NCBI GenBank assembly: GCA_964588495.1
Contig: CAZPPS010000008.1
Coordinates: 1-64,000 of the forward strand
Reading direction: 5' to 3'
From: CAVPKN01 sp964588495
Lineage (GTDB): Bacteria; Chlamydiota; Chlamydiia; Chlamydiales; JAAKFR01
Length of the DNA: 64,000 bases
The translations under genes and the position numbers were made by a program. The notes below the pieces were generated by a model. It was not told the origin of the DNA, did no database searches, and worked only from the letters and a program-made list of their open reading frames with translations. Positions within the stretch are counted from its first letter, which is position 1. Every line of letters starts with the position of its first letter. Shown here piece after piece: positions 9,465 to 17,758 of the stretch.

Positions 9465-9606
9465 CCCCTACCCTTGCCCATGCCCTTGCCCGAAATGTCT
9501 TGTAGCCTCACCATCTTTGTTATGCTTGGTGTACCTTTGCTTCTTTGAGTTGTATTGCTGCTGTATCACATTACATTTCGGGCAAGGGCAGGGGCAAGGG
9601 CAAGGG
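9465..9606. repeat. GTGCCY-family inverted-repeat element, long spacer
   Basis: The left arm (9465-9498) is a run of CCCTTG/CCCATG hexamers ending in CCCGAAATGT; the right arm (9573-9606) is its near-perfect reverse complement, starting ACATTTCGGG. The 74-base spacer has no ORF. The element sits between convergent genes (8820-9446 plus, 9628-10080 minus), so the hairpin could also end transcription from both sides. Confidence 0.8.
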
Positions 9607-9627
9607 ATTTAGGGACTGAGATAAAAT

Positions 9628-10080
9628 CTACGATTTCTCGTAGCGGCCGATGAGCTCGCATTGAGCCAAAATGTGCCCTGACATGCCAACCAGGAGCTCT
9701 TCTTTGGAGATCCCTTCGTTGAGTTTGAGCATAGAGTCGAGTGCGTAGAGTTTGAAGAAATAGCGGTGCTCTTTATCAGGAGGGCAGGGGCCCATATAGA
9801 CGTTTTTTCCGTCGGTATTGCGGCCAAAAGTTCCCAGCGTTTCAATCCCCTCCTCTATGGAGCGTGTCTTTGGATCGATGTTAAACGCCACCCAATGGAC
9901 CCACAATCGATCTTTACGGATGCGCTCAGGGACATCGGGATCGTCTACAATCAAGGCAAGCGATTTTGCCTCTGTCGGCACATCACTGATTTCAAGGGGT
10001 GGGTTGATATCTAACCCCTGACAGGTATATTTGAAGGGGATTTTCCCGTTTTGCTTGAAAGCTTCGCTAAACAACTTCAT
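9628..10080 (-). CDS. ybcL: PEBP-like protein, YbhB/YbcL family
   Basis: A 150-residue phosphatidylethanolamine-binding/Raf-kinase-inhibitor-like protein. It contains the family segments DDPD (about 46-49, anion pocket), WVHW (about 60-63) and GPCPP followed by H.Y.F.LYALD (about 98-114). Bacterial members are of uncertain function. It is encoded immediately downstream of, and overlapping by 14 bases, the symporter gene, as CT736 beside CT735 in C. trachomatis, so the pair is an old chlamydial unit that here lies opposite to and about 2.5 kb away from the SET gene. Confidence 0.92.
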   Translation of the reverse strand: MKLFSEAFKQNGKIPFKYTCQGLDINPPLEISDVPTEAKSLALIVDDPDVPERIRKDRLWVHWVAFNIDPKTRSIEEGIETLGTFGRNTDGKNVYMGPCPPDKEHRYFFKLYALDSMLKLNEGISKEELLVGMSGHILAQCELIGRYEKS

Positions 10081-11404
10081 TAACTTTTTCCCGTTGCAGG
10101 TAGAAATAATTATGGCTATCGTAGATCACCTCTTTCGACAGGCAGGCGATACCAAATAAATTAATTACTACCATTAAGGATAGGGAAATATCAGCTAAAA
10201 TCCAAACAAAATCGACATGCATGAGCGCCCCAACGGGAACGCACAGAATGTAGAGCAATTGAAACGGCCGTATTAATCGATGGCCAAATAAAAAACCCAC
10301 AGCCCGATCTAAACAGCTAGCCCAGGCAAGGGCGGTCGTATAACCAAAAAGAACCAGAGAGACAATGACAACAACTGAGCCTAAAGGCTTGCCCACGCCG
10401 CTTTCAAAGGCAAAAGCGACCATGCTTGTGCTTTTCAGCCCTTCCACACTGTAAGCACCTGTGATAATCAAAACCAGCGCCGTTGCCGTACACACGATCA
10501 TCACCATAAAAGGAGAAACTAATGCCACAACACCCACAATCACAGGATCTTTAGTGCGTGACCCTGCTTGAAGTATCGGAACCGTCCCCGTTCCTGCATC
10601 GGTTGCAAAAATGGCTCTGTCAAAGCCTGTGGTTAAGGCTTTCATGACCCCCAAACCCAAAGCGCCCCCAATCAGTTCTTTTGCTCCAAAAGCTGAAAGA
10701 AAAACCAGCTTCAAGGCCGGCAAAATTTCAGATGCATTCATAGCTAATATAATAAAGGCGGTGCCAATATAGAGAAGGGCCATCATAGGGACCACAGCAG
10801 ATGAAACAACAGCTACCCGTTGCAGCCCACCTAATATGACAAGTGCCACGCAAAGTCCAATTGTCAAGCCTACAATTAAAGGATGTATCCCAAAATTGAC
10901 AAGGGGAAGGGCCATTGAATTTGTTTGGGCAAAATTACCGACAGCAAAAGCTCCGAAGATCACACATAAAGAAAAAACGGTAGCCAACGATTTCTTTTTT
11001 AGACCATTTTGAAGGTAATACATGGGCCCACCCACATATTCACCAGCAGGATTTTTTTTTCGGTATTTTGCCCCAAGAATGCAGCTCGAATACTGAATCG
11101 CAGCACCTAAAAAAGCCATGATCCACATCCATACTAACGCTCCAGGGCCTCCCGTGGAAAGTGCAATTGCCATCCCTGAGATATTTCCTGTTCCGAAATT
11201 TCCGGCAAGAACCGATGCGATTGCTTGATAATGGGTGATATCACCCTCTGCGTCAGCCTCGTTTTTTTTAAAAAGGTGCTTAAAACTTAAAAACAGCTTG
11301 GAAAATTGGACAAACCTAAGACGCCAAGTGAGATAGAACCCTAACAGCAAAATGGCTGGGAAAACAAAATAAAGTGTAAAAAATTCATTTAAGAGCTTAA
11401 GCAA
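10067..11404 (-). CDS. dagA: sodium:alanine/glycine symporter (AGCS family)
   Basis: A 445-residue inner-membrane transporter with about 11 hydrophobic helices. Typical AGCS stretches are visible: GNFGTGNISG (about 69-78), GGPGALVWMW, GGPMYYLQNG and FATDAGTGT. Family members import alanine or glycine with sodium. The equivalent chlamydial gene (CT735) is named dagA and also adjoins ybcL. The start at 11404 is preceded by an AT-rich region. Substrate is inferred from family; likely use is uptake of host amino acids. Confidence 0.92.
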   Translation of the reverse strand: MLKLLNEFFTLYFVFPAILLLGFYLTWRLRFVQFSKLFLSFKHLFKKNEADAEGDITHYQAIASVLAGNFGTGNISGMAIALSTGGPGALVWMWIMAFLGAAIQYSSCILGAKYRKKNPAGEYVGGPMYYLQNGLKKKSLATVFSLCVIFGAFAVGNFAQTNSMALPLVNFGIHPLIVGLTIGLCVALVILGGLQRVAVVSSAVVPMMALLYIGTAFIILAMNASEILPALKLVFLSAFGAKELIGGALGLGVMKALTTGFDRAIFATDAGTGTVPILQAGSRTKDPVIVGVVALVSPFMVMIVCTATALVLIITGAYSVEGLKSTSMVAFAFESGVGKPLGSVVVIVSLVLFGYTTALAWASCLDRAVGFLFGHRLIRPFQLLYILCVPVGALMHVDFVWILADISLSLMVVINLFGIACLSKEVIYDSHNYFYLQREKVNEVV

Positions 11405-11526
11405 AACAGTGAATTTAACTCCTAAACCGTTAAAGATTAAAAATTTTAAAAATTATTCTACCTTTTGCGGGAAATAAAAACAAGGAGGCTTTTTTTTCAA
11501 AGATATATTATACGTCGGATTTAAAC

Positions 11527-11592
11527 TGTGCCTGTGCCTGTACCCGCCCGTCTCCCCAGCCTTCGTATCGGGTAAGGGACGGGCACGGGCAT
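11527..11592. repeat. GTGCCY-family inverted-repeat element, short
   Basis: Left arm GTGCCTGTGCCTGTACCCGC (about 11527-11551) and right arm ATCGGGTAAGGGACGGGCAC and onward (11567-11592) form an imperfect hairpin. It lies between the divergent symporter and ackA genes, directly in front of ackA, so unlike the convergent copies it would sit in an upstream region. Confidence 0.7.
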
Positions 11593-11611
11593 TGGAAAAA
11601 AGGAAGCCCAA

Positions 11612-12709
11612 ATGAAATCTATACTCGTTATCAACGGCGGTTCCAGCACAGTAAAAATCGCGCTTTTTGAAGAAAACAATCCCCAACCTATCTCCCAAAC
11701 AACTGTCAGCTGGGAAAATGATTTTGAAACAGCACTGAAAAGCCAGCTTACCCCTTACATTTCCAAAAATATTTCGTGTATCGGCCACCGTGTAGTCCAT
11801 GGGGGAGAACTTTTTCAGAAAACTGTCCGCATTGACGAAAATGTCAAAAAACAAATTGAAAACCTTTTTTTCCTGGCTCCCCTGCACAATCCCATCAATC
11901 TGGCTGGCATTCAGATCTGCGAGAAATTGTTTCCCAAAGCGACGCAGTATGCTGTTTTTGATACAGCTTTTCATGCCACATTAGAGCCGGCTGCTTTCAC
12001 ATACCCATTGCCTTTGAGCTTGCGAGACGAATCTGTGCGCCGCTATGGATTTCATGGGATCAGCTACTCCTACTGCAGCTGTGAAGCTGCTCATTTTTTA
12101 AAAAAAGACCTTTCGGGACTCAAGATGGTGATTTGCCATTTGGGAGCAGGAGCTTCTCTTTGCGCCCTCAAAGATGGGAAAAGCGTGGATACAACAATGG
12201 GAATGACCCCTCTGGAGGGGTTGATGATGGCAACACGCTCAGGAACGATTGACCCTGGCATTCTACTTTATCTTCTCAGAGAAAAAAAATATTCAACGGA
12301 AGCATTAGAAAAAATGCTTAATTATGAATCAGGCTTAAAAGGCATTTCAGGCAATTCAGACATGAAGGATGTAGAAGACAGAGCCTCACAAGGTGATGAG
12401 CGGGCACAGCTTGCTCTTGACATTTACGTTCATCGCTTAAAACGGTGTCTGGGAGAGATGGTTGGAGTGCTTGCAGGGCTTGATGTTTTGGTCTTTACTG
12501 CAGGAATTGGGGAAAATTCTTCTTTTATTAGGGAAAAGTGCTGCGCAGGGTTTGGATTTTTGGGAGTTGAGCTTGATGCTGAGAAAAATAGGGCTCGTGA
12601 AAAGGATGTGAGAGAGATTTCGAGCATAGGCTCAAGGGTAAAGGTGCTTGTGATTCCAACGTGTGAGGAATGGGAAATTGCGCGGGAGGGACTGAAACTT
12701 TTTGACTGA
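11612..12709 (+). CDS. ackA: acetate kinase
   Basis: Interconverts acetate + ATP and acetyl phosphate + ADP. Conserved segments are present: N-terminal INGGSSTVK (5-13, where family members usually have N-x-GSSS/T-K), GHRVVHGG about 54-61, DTAFH near 115, RRYGFHG about 144-150, HLGAGASLCA about 176-185 with the following DTTMG.TPLEG, and FTAGIGENS near 294. At 365 residues it is shorter than the usual 390-400, with the loss mainly in the N-terminal third. No phosphotransacetylase gene is next to it. The upstream 60 bases hold a GTGCCY repeat element. Confidence 0.93.
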   Translation: MKSILVINGGSSTVKIALFEENNPQPISQTTVSWENDFETALKSQLTPYISKNISCIGHRVVHGGELFQKTVRIDENVKKQIENLFFLAPLHNPINLAGIQICEKLFPKATQYAVFDTAFHATLEPAAFTYPLPLSLRDESVRRYGFHGISYSYCSCEAAHFLKKDLSGLKMVICHLGAGASLCALKDGKSVDTTMGMTPLEGLMMATRSGTIDPGILLYLLREKKYSTEALEKMLNYESGLKGISGNSDMKDVEDRASQGDERAQLALDIYVHRLKRCLGEMVGVLAGLDVLVFTAGIGENSSFIREKCCAGFGFLGVELDAEKNRAREKDVREISSIGSRVKVLVIPTCEEWEIAREGLKLFD

Positions 12710-12716
12710 AATTTCC

Positions 12717-12807
12717 CTGCCCGTGCCCGTGCCTATGCCCGTGCCCGCCCCTACCCGAATGGGGAAACAGGTTACGGACGGGCACGGGCACAGGCACGGG
12801 CACGGGG
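12717..12807. repeat. GTGCCY-family inverted-repeat element, long near-perfect hairpin
   Basis: The best-preserved member. Arms of CCCGTG/CCCGTGCCTGTG hexamers at about 12717-12760 and 12773-12807 pair over roughly 31 bases with about two mismatches; the left arm ends in CCCGAAT. The element fills the space between the convergent ackA and 12820-13536 genes almost completely, and the right end is followed by GTTTTT, so it can act as a terminator. Confidence 0.85.
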
Positions 12808-12819
12808 GTTTTTCAGGAT

Positions 12820-13536
12820 TTACGTATCGTACCTATCCTGATCCCCCTGTCGAGGAATATAAGTAATCAACACATCAATAAAATCATCCCACTGATACGC
12901 GTTGATGACATTTCTAATCAAAGCAGGGTTCACATTCACCGTCTGAGCAAAATGTAGAATCATTTCCTCACGCAAGTTGCCCACTTTAGCTTCTGTTGTC
13001 AGACAATCTTTCAATCCCCCTAAAAAGCGGTGCCATATTAACCCTTTACCCCGAATATTACGGATGCTCACTTTCAATTCTTCATCGCTAAACACCGTTG
13101 CAAGAAAACGAAGAGGGTGAAGATGATCGATCCGATCGCCAGCTGCCGTAAGATCATCCTGTACAAGTGCAATTGTCCAGACATTTTTATTAGCAAGTGT
13201 CGTGACGATAAAACGGATATCTCCTTTCTCTTCCGCTCTTAAATCTGCAAAATAATCACGCGGATAGCCCAAATAGCTGCCGTGAATTTTGGCATTCATT
13301 TTCACTTTGCGGTCCGATTTTCTTTTATTTCCTACAAGTTCGATACAGACAGTGGAAGATTTATCACCAACAAGCATCTCGATTTTTTCCTGCAAATTTT
13401 GCAAACTGTCTGCGGGATCCACATCAAAAACAAAAAGTTCACCATCCAATGTGTCTACAAAAACTTCATGCGCGAAGCTTAAGTTGCTTAAAACCAGCAA
13501 AAATAATCCAACTCCTGAAATCCAATTCTTCTTCAT
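12820..13536 (-). CDS. secreted protein with N-terminal ubiquitin-like domain
   Basis: A 238-residue protein. Residues 1-22 are a Sec signal peptide (Lys-Lys start, hydrophobic core, SFA). The mature N-terminus begins with VFVDTLDGELFVFDVDPADS, which lines up with the first strands of ubiquitin ([20 protein letters not shown]), and continues with an N..EKIE helix match to ubiquitin's N..AKIQ. I therefore call residues about 24-100 ubiquitin-like. The rest (100-238) is not recognised and has no ubiquitin C-terminal Gly-Gly. The alignment is by eye. It could be a host-mimicking effector or an unrelated beta-grasp envelope protein; Sec export alone does not show that it reaches the host. Confidence 0.65.
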   Translation of the reverse strand: MKKNWISGVGLFLLVLSNLSFAHEVFVDTLDGELFVFDVDPADSLQNLQEKIEMLVGDKSSTVCIELVGNKRKSDRKVKMNAKIHGSYLGYPRDYFADLRAEEKGDIRFIVTTLANKNVWTIALVQDDLTAAGDRIDHLHPLRFLATVFSDEELKVSIRNIRGKGLIWHRFLGGLKDCLTTEAKVGNLREEMILHFAQTVNVNPALIRNVINAYQWDDFIDVLITYIPRQGDQDRYDT

Positions 13537-13650
13537 GGCCTTTCCAATATTAAGTTAAAGTTAAGGAACAACATAATCACATTAAAAATTTAACTCAATT
13601 TAATTTCCAATCCTGCATATAGAAATAATTTGATAATAAAAATTACGCAC

Positions 13651-14412
13651 ATGCGCGCCATCATACTCCTCATTTTTATCTGGAAGATCTTTTCAGGTCA
13701 TGCTTTTTGCACGCTTGTTGTAACTGCGGGCCCGGAAATCTACCAATTTGTCCGCGAGCGAGAAGGTGGAACGCGACAACACGGAAGGGTCGACGGGTTC
13801 AGGTTCACCTTGGAAAGGATCAAGTGCAGAGGTTGGTATGGAGGCATTGATAATTTCTACGGCAAAGGGACGCTGAACGGAAAAACAGCCACGGGCCGAA
13901 AATTAAAATCTCATCTGAAAGATCACATGTTGGAAGCAAGAGCTGGATTTACATTCCAACAACCAAACATTTCCACAAAACCTTATTTTACCCTTTTTGG
14001 AGGGTTTGGCCGTTTTAAAGAAACCAATGACTTTTCAAAACCCTCGCCGATACCTTGTAAATTCACCGATACTTTCAATTATTTTGCAGCAGGTTTTTTA
14101 TCTGGCGTCAATTTCACGCCTCTGCTAAGTATGGGAATTAACTTCAAGCTGAGATTTATGCAAGACGCACAATCAAAAGTAACAAACGACCCTTCCTTTA
14201 AAGATGCGACATTGAAAATCAAAGAAGAGATTCATGTGAGAGTGGATTTTCCTTTAAATTATCTTTTTTGCAGCTGCCGGGGGCTTGGTGCGTTATTTTC
14301 CCCATTTTTTGAATACCGGCATTTCGGCGGAAGAGAAGGCTACCCATTCAATTTTCGGGATACTAAATTTTACTTATACGGTGCACGCCTTGCGCTCACC
14401 TATCAATTTTGA
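13651..14412 (+). CDS. putative outer-membrane beta-barrel protein, about 253 aa
   Basis: Signal peptide (MRAIILLIFIWKIF, cleaved near SGHAF), then a body of amphipathic beta segments with conserved aromatics and a terminal LTYQF, the Phe-ended signature of outer-membrane barrels. I prefer ATG 13651 over the in-frame ATG 13630 because it gives a compact signal peptide; the longer form adds MIIKITH. A cluster of Cys near residues 205-210 (FCSCRG) may be disulphide-linked. Divergent from the ubiquitin-like gene. Family not recognised. Confidence 0.7.
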   Translation: MRAIILLIFIWKIFSGHAFCTLVVTAGPEIYQFVREREGGTRQHGRVDGFRFTLERIKCRGWYGGIDNFYGKGTLNGKTATGRKLKSHLKDHMLEARAGFTFQQPNISTKPYFTLFGGFGRFKETNDFSKPSPIPCKFTDTFNYFAAGFLSGVNFTPLLSMGINFKLRFMQDAQSKVTNDPSFKDATLKIKEEIHVRVDFPLNYLFCSCRGLGALFSPFFEYRHFGGREGYPFNFRDTKFYLYGARLALTYQF

Positions 14413-14431
14413 ACTTAAGGACCTAGCTTAA

Positions 14432-15517
14432 ATGGCAAATTTTTATTCACGACTTAGTTATAGTTTTGGCAATGAAGATTGGAATACGGAACATCTTGCG
14501 CTAGATATTCAGCCCACAGATTCTGTGCTTTGTGTCACAGCAAGCGGCGATCGTCCATTAAATCTGCTCACAAAAGAGCTGAAAAAAATAGTCGCAGTCG
14601 ATGCTAATCCTTTGCAAAACGCCCTTTTTGATTTAAAAAAAACGGCACTTTCGCAACTTTCATTCGCTGATTATATGGCCTTCATGGGAATACGCCCTTC
14701 CAAAAGTAGCAGATGGCAGACCTATGAGAGTTTTGCACCTGCTTTAGATCCTATGTCAAACGCTTTTTGGGAACTTTTGTCCAATAAAATTGAACGTGGG
14801 ATCATCTACGAAGGCTCTGTTGAAAAACTGCTGAAAAGAACATCGACTATTTTCCGTACGTTTCGGGGAAAAAAAATCCAAACGCTGTTTAACATGAAAA
14901 ACATGGCCGAGCAAAAACAGTTTATTGAAAAATACTGGCACACCTATTTGTACAAAAAATGCTTCAATATCGGCCTTCATCCTTTGATTACCCGCAACAT
15001 TATCAAAGATCCGGGCCTTTATGAACATGTTGATCCCAATATCCATGTAGGCGATCAACTCTACAGCAGGCTCCACACCTATTTGTCGAGACACCTTGCA
15101 AAAGAAAGTCTTTTGCTTTCCCTATTTTTTAATGGCAAAGTCGATCCTCAATATTTCCCCCCTTACTTGAAAGAGTCTGGAGTTGCAAAGATCAAAAAAC
15201 AGGTCGATAAAGCCTCTTTTCATACAAGCAATCTGGTCCAATATGTCACAACGGCAGAAGAAAATTCCTTCGATTGTTTTTCTGTTTCAGATGTTGCTTC
15301 CTATTTGAGCAAGGAGCAATTCGAGCAGTTAATTTCGGGCATATTCCGCTGTGCAAAACCAGGCGCACGCTTCTGTATCAGGCAATTTCTTTCCAACCAT
15401 CAAATCCCTAAAGAATTTGAGCCCCATTTTAAACGTAATGGCCCATTGGAACAAAAATTGCAGGAAGAGGATCGGTGCTGTGTTTACAGCTTTACTGTCG
15501 GGACCATTCAAAAATAA
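14432..15517 (+). CDS. DUF3419 / BtaA-like 3-amino-3-carboxypropyl transferase
   Basis: A 361-residue protein with the DUF3419 layout: an SAM-binding N-terminal domain with NTEHLAL...VLCVTASGD (about 18-40) and IVAVDANPLQNAL (about 53-65), then a helical middle and a second methyltransferase-like part (FDCFSVSDVASY near 275-290). BtaA of this family moves the 3-amino-3-carboxypropyl group of SAM to diacylglycerol, the first step of betaine-lipid (DGTS) synthesis. The second enzyme, BtaB, is not seen next to it, so the product may differ or the partner lies elsewhere. Family assignment good, exact reaction uncertain. Confidence 0.75.
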   Translation: MANFYSRLSYSFGNEDWNTEHLALDIQPTDSVLCVTASGDRPLNLLTKELKKIVAVDANPLQNALFDLKKTALSQLSFADYMAFMGIRPSKSSRWQTYESFAPALDPMSNAFWELLSNKIERGIIYEGSVEKLLKRTSTIFRTFRGKKIQTLFNMKNMAEQKQFIEKYWHTYLYKKCFNIGLHPLITRNIIKDPGLYEHVDPNIHVGDQLYSRLHTYLSRHLAKESLLLSLFFNGKVDPQYFPPYLKESGVAKIKKQVDKASFHTSNLVQYVTTAEENSFDCFSVSDVASYLSKEQFEQLISGIFRCAKPGARFCIRQFLSNHQIPKEFEPHFKRNGPLEQKLQEEDRCCVYSFTVGTIQK

Positions 15518-15578
15518 GCCCTTGTGGTTTCTTAATACTTTCCTTATAGTTTAAACAAAAAAACTTAAGGAGGCCCCC

Positions 15579-15962
15579 ATGTCTTGGAAAACTGACGTTT
15601 CCAATTTTTTCACAAACCCATCTCTAAGTGTCTTCGGCTATCACAGCTTGGATTATCAATCTTACGAGAGCGAAATCAGGAACCTGCCCGAAATCAATGA
15701 TAATTTGTTAACATTTGGCAATCTTTTGTCAATTATTCCCCTTGTGGGAGCAATCATTGGGGGGATTTATTGCTGGGCCGCGGTCAACGTTTTAAGAAAG
15801 GAAAGTGCCAGTGATGAAGAGCGGCTACAAGCATGGTGTCTTTTGGGACGAGGCGCTCTTCAAGTTATCACTCTTGGCAAAGCAGGCGCTATCTTGGCTA
15901 TTGTAGATGTCATCTTTACTGTAGCCAGAATGTGTATACCCGCACAACATTCTGTCCAATAA
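15579..15962 (+). CDS. small hydrophobic protein, Inc-like, 127 aa
   Basis: A strong AAGGAGG (15567-15573) precedes the ATG. Residues about 45-70 (LLSIIPLVGAIIGGIYCWAA) and 95-115 (ALQVITLGKAGAILAIVDVI) are hydrophobic, with a charged segment between them. This resembles small chlamydial inclusion-membrane or T3S substrates, but the two segments are further apart than in classic Inc proteins. A clear terminator follows. Function unknown. Confidence 0.65.
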   Translation: MSWKTDVSNFFTNPSLSVFGYHSLDYQSYESEIRNLPEINDNLLTFGNLLSIIPLVGAIIGGIYCWAAVNVLRKESASDEERLQAWCLLGRGALQVITLGKAGAILAIVDVIFTVARMCIPAQHSVQ

Positions 15963-15977
15963 CACCCTTCCCCTCCC

Positions 15978-16012
15978 AGCCTCTCAAGCCACAAACTCGA
16001 GAGGCTTTTTTC
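15978..16012 (+). terminator. Rho-independent terminator
   Basis: Stem AGCCTCTC (15978-15985) with GAGAGGCT (15999-16006) and a run of six T; 16 bases after the stop of the 15579-15962 gene. Confidence 0.85.
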
Positions 16013-16100
16013 AACACAAAGACACGAAGATACAAAGACACAGAGAAGAAAGAATCAGTTCTTCTCTTCGTTTTTTTGTCCTCATGCTTTTGTGTTTAAA
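16012..16100. repeat. CACAAAG/CTCTGTG-type dispersed repeat
   Basis: Short-period repeat of the ACACAAAGACACGAAGATAC type followed by GACACAGAGA and an inverted-like TTTTGTGTTTAAAA end. Similar text occurs at 33872-33968 and 47945-47987. Such heptamer-like CTCTGTG repeats are seen in many bacterial genomes and in intergenic positions only. Confidence 0.7.
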
Positions 16101-16131
16101 AAACTCTCAATTTTGTGACTTAAGAAGTACC

Positions 16132-16164
16132 GGGCAAGGGCAGGAGCAGGGGCAGGGGCAGGGG
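16132..16164. repeat. GTGCCY-family repeat, single arm
   Basis: A run of GGGCAAGGGCAGG-type hexamers without a visible partner arm, between the convergent genes 15579-15962 and 16170-16583, ending 6 bases from the latter's stop. Confidence 0.65.
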
Positions 16165-16169
16165 AAAAT

Positions 16170-16583
16170 CTATGTCTGACTTAAATTAAGATCGGGAGGT
16201 GGAGACTGGACTTGTTTGAAAAGGAGGCAGCTGTAGGCAACAACGCCCAAAATGAAAAGGGAGAGTCCCCCCCCTAGCATCACGTAACTATTCACTTCGC
16301 CAATCACACTCAACTTGTGAATAGAAGCCATGGCATCGGGAAATAATCCTTTTGAGGCCATGATTGCCAAAATGGCTGTGACCACAACCACTAAAGCCAA
16401 TACAATCGAAACAACAATAAAAACGCGGAAGCATAGATTCGCATGGGGATGTTCGGGGCCACGAGGGGATAAATCACTGACTGACGCTTCTGGGTTATAC
16501 CCGAGCTTAAGAGGTGTCATCCAACGCGAAAGGCTTGGTTGTTTCTGAGTTAGCGGACTTGTTCGATCTGGGAAATTCGCCAT
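16170..16583 (-). CDS. putative inclusion-membrane protein, 137 aa
   Basis: The hydrophilic N-terminus (about 1-50) is followed by two strongly hydrophobic segments, about 52-76 (FIVVSIVLALVVVVTAILAI) and about 95-122 (YVMLGGGLSLFILGVVAYSC), a compact bilobed hairpin, then a short tail. No signal peptide. This is the standard architecture of chlamydial Inc proteins. No sequence family recognised, so the call rests on topology. Confidence 0.65.
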   Translation of the reverse strand: MANFPDRTSPLTQKQPSLSRWMTPLKLGYNPEASVSDLSPRGPEHPHANLCFRVFIVVSIVLALVVVVTAILAIMASKGLFPDAMASIHKLSVIGEVNSYVMLGGGLSLFILGVVAYSCLLFKQVQSPPPDLNLSQT

Positions 16584-16641
16584 AAATACGGTAGAATTTT
16601 AACTTTAAACCACAAAAATGGGAACTTAAAATAATTTCTAC

Positions 16642-17640
16642 TTATCGCGTCATAGCAGCCAATATCTTTCTGGGTCCTGAAAATGAGGCTCTTCCATGCA
16701 TCGTCAGAACGTTATCCAGGATCAGAAGATCATTTTTTTGCCATGGAAACTTTACAGTTTCTTTTTCCAAAACATCCATGACATGGTACAAATCTTGACG
16801 AGCTACAACTGAGCCATCCCCATAATAGATTTCATGCATCACAGTGTCTTTTTGCATATAGAGCAGCTTGGTCCCCATCCAATTTAAAAGCCCTAAAAGA
16901 CGGGGATTATAATCGTAAAGATGGGCCTGATTAAACCAGACGCGCTCCCCAGTTTCAGGATGGACAATAACCGAAGGCATCTCATAGATAACCTGGAGCC
17001 AGTCGTTTTTAGACCATTTGTAGCCAAACTGGTTTTCAAAGCACTTTTTTTCCACTTCTGACTTGTCATGTGTCTCAAAAGCGTCCATCCACGTTTTGTG
17101 AGCCCTTTTAAAAGAGTTGATCCAATCGAGAAGTTTACTTTTCCCATAGAAGTTGGAAATGTATTTCAGACCATTTTTGACAAACTTTTCTCGAATGACC
17201 GGATCAATCGAATTATAGACCCCTCTTGCATCTGCAATTGTCGTTTCACCATTTTCTTTGGGGGCAACTGAGCAATAAAAATAGATGTGGCGGGGATAAT
17301 TTTTGATATAGCTCATCTCATTGTGCAGCGGGATCATGAATGAGGGGGGCGCTTCTGTCGAAGTATAGATTTTGTCTTTCACCTTATCTCGGGGCGTATC
17401 TCCACCCACATAATTCAACGGTTTGCCAAAATCGAGACACTCCACAACCTTATTAAACGCATCTGCTCCCTCAATTGGAAACCCACGCAGCAGTATCCCT
17501 CCAAAAGTGAGCAGCTTCTTCGAAAGGCTCTCCCGATGTGACGCAATATAATCTAAAGTCTCTTCGAAGCTGCACGGCTTCGTAGGCTCGATAACAAGCG
17601 GCAATTTCTCCGTATTGATAAACTTTGATTGGAAATCCAT
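16642..17640 (-). CDS. TauD/TfdA-family Fe(II)/2-oxoglutarate dioxygenase, SyrP-like
   Basis: A 332-residue jelly-roll oxygenase. It has LHNEMSY (about 103-109) giving the first two metal ligands as H..E, and the distal TMHGRASFSGPRKILAAMTR at the C-terminus giving the third His and the 2-oxoglutarate-binding Arg. The text ETTIADAR and VWFNQAHL is typical of the SyrP-like subgroup, known for hydroxylating amino acids in secondary metabolism. No peptide synthetase or biosynthetic cluster is nearby, so the substrate is unknown. It is divergent from the carbonic anhydrase gene. Confidence 0.85.
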   Translation of the reverse strand: MDFQSKFINTEKLPLVIEPTKPCSFEETLDYIASHRESLSKKLLTFGGILLRGFPIEGADAFNKVVECLDFGKPLNYVGGDTPRDKVKDKIYTSTEAPPSFMIPLHNEMSYIKNYPRHIYFYCSVAPKENGETTIADARGVYNSIDPVIREKFVKNGLKYISNFYGKSKLLDWINSFKRAHKTWMDAFETHDKSEVEKKCFENQFGYKWSKNDWLQVIYEMPSVIVHPETGERVWFNQAHLYDYNPRLLGLLNWMGTKLLYMQKDTVMHEIYYGDGSVVARQDLYHVMDVLEKETVKFPWQKNDLLILDNVLTMHGRASFSGPRKILAAMTR

Positions 17641-17758
17641 AAATTATCCTTTGACTAACTCTGAAATTTGTGGAATATCATAAATCAAATAAATATTGCT
17701 AGTGGCAGTTGAAAACTCACTAACCTCGCCACGCTATCGCAAAATTACGGAGAAATGT

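Noticed and set aside
11453..11974. 173-codon minus-strand ORF over ackA
   Set aside because: It is the antisense shadow of ackA and includes the GTGCCY element.
12717..12807. Hexamer arrays as CRISPR
   Set aside because: The period is six bases with no unique spacers and no cas genes; arms face each other as an inverted repeat.
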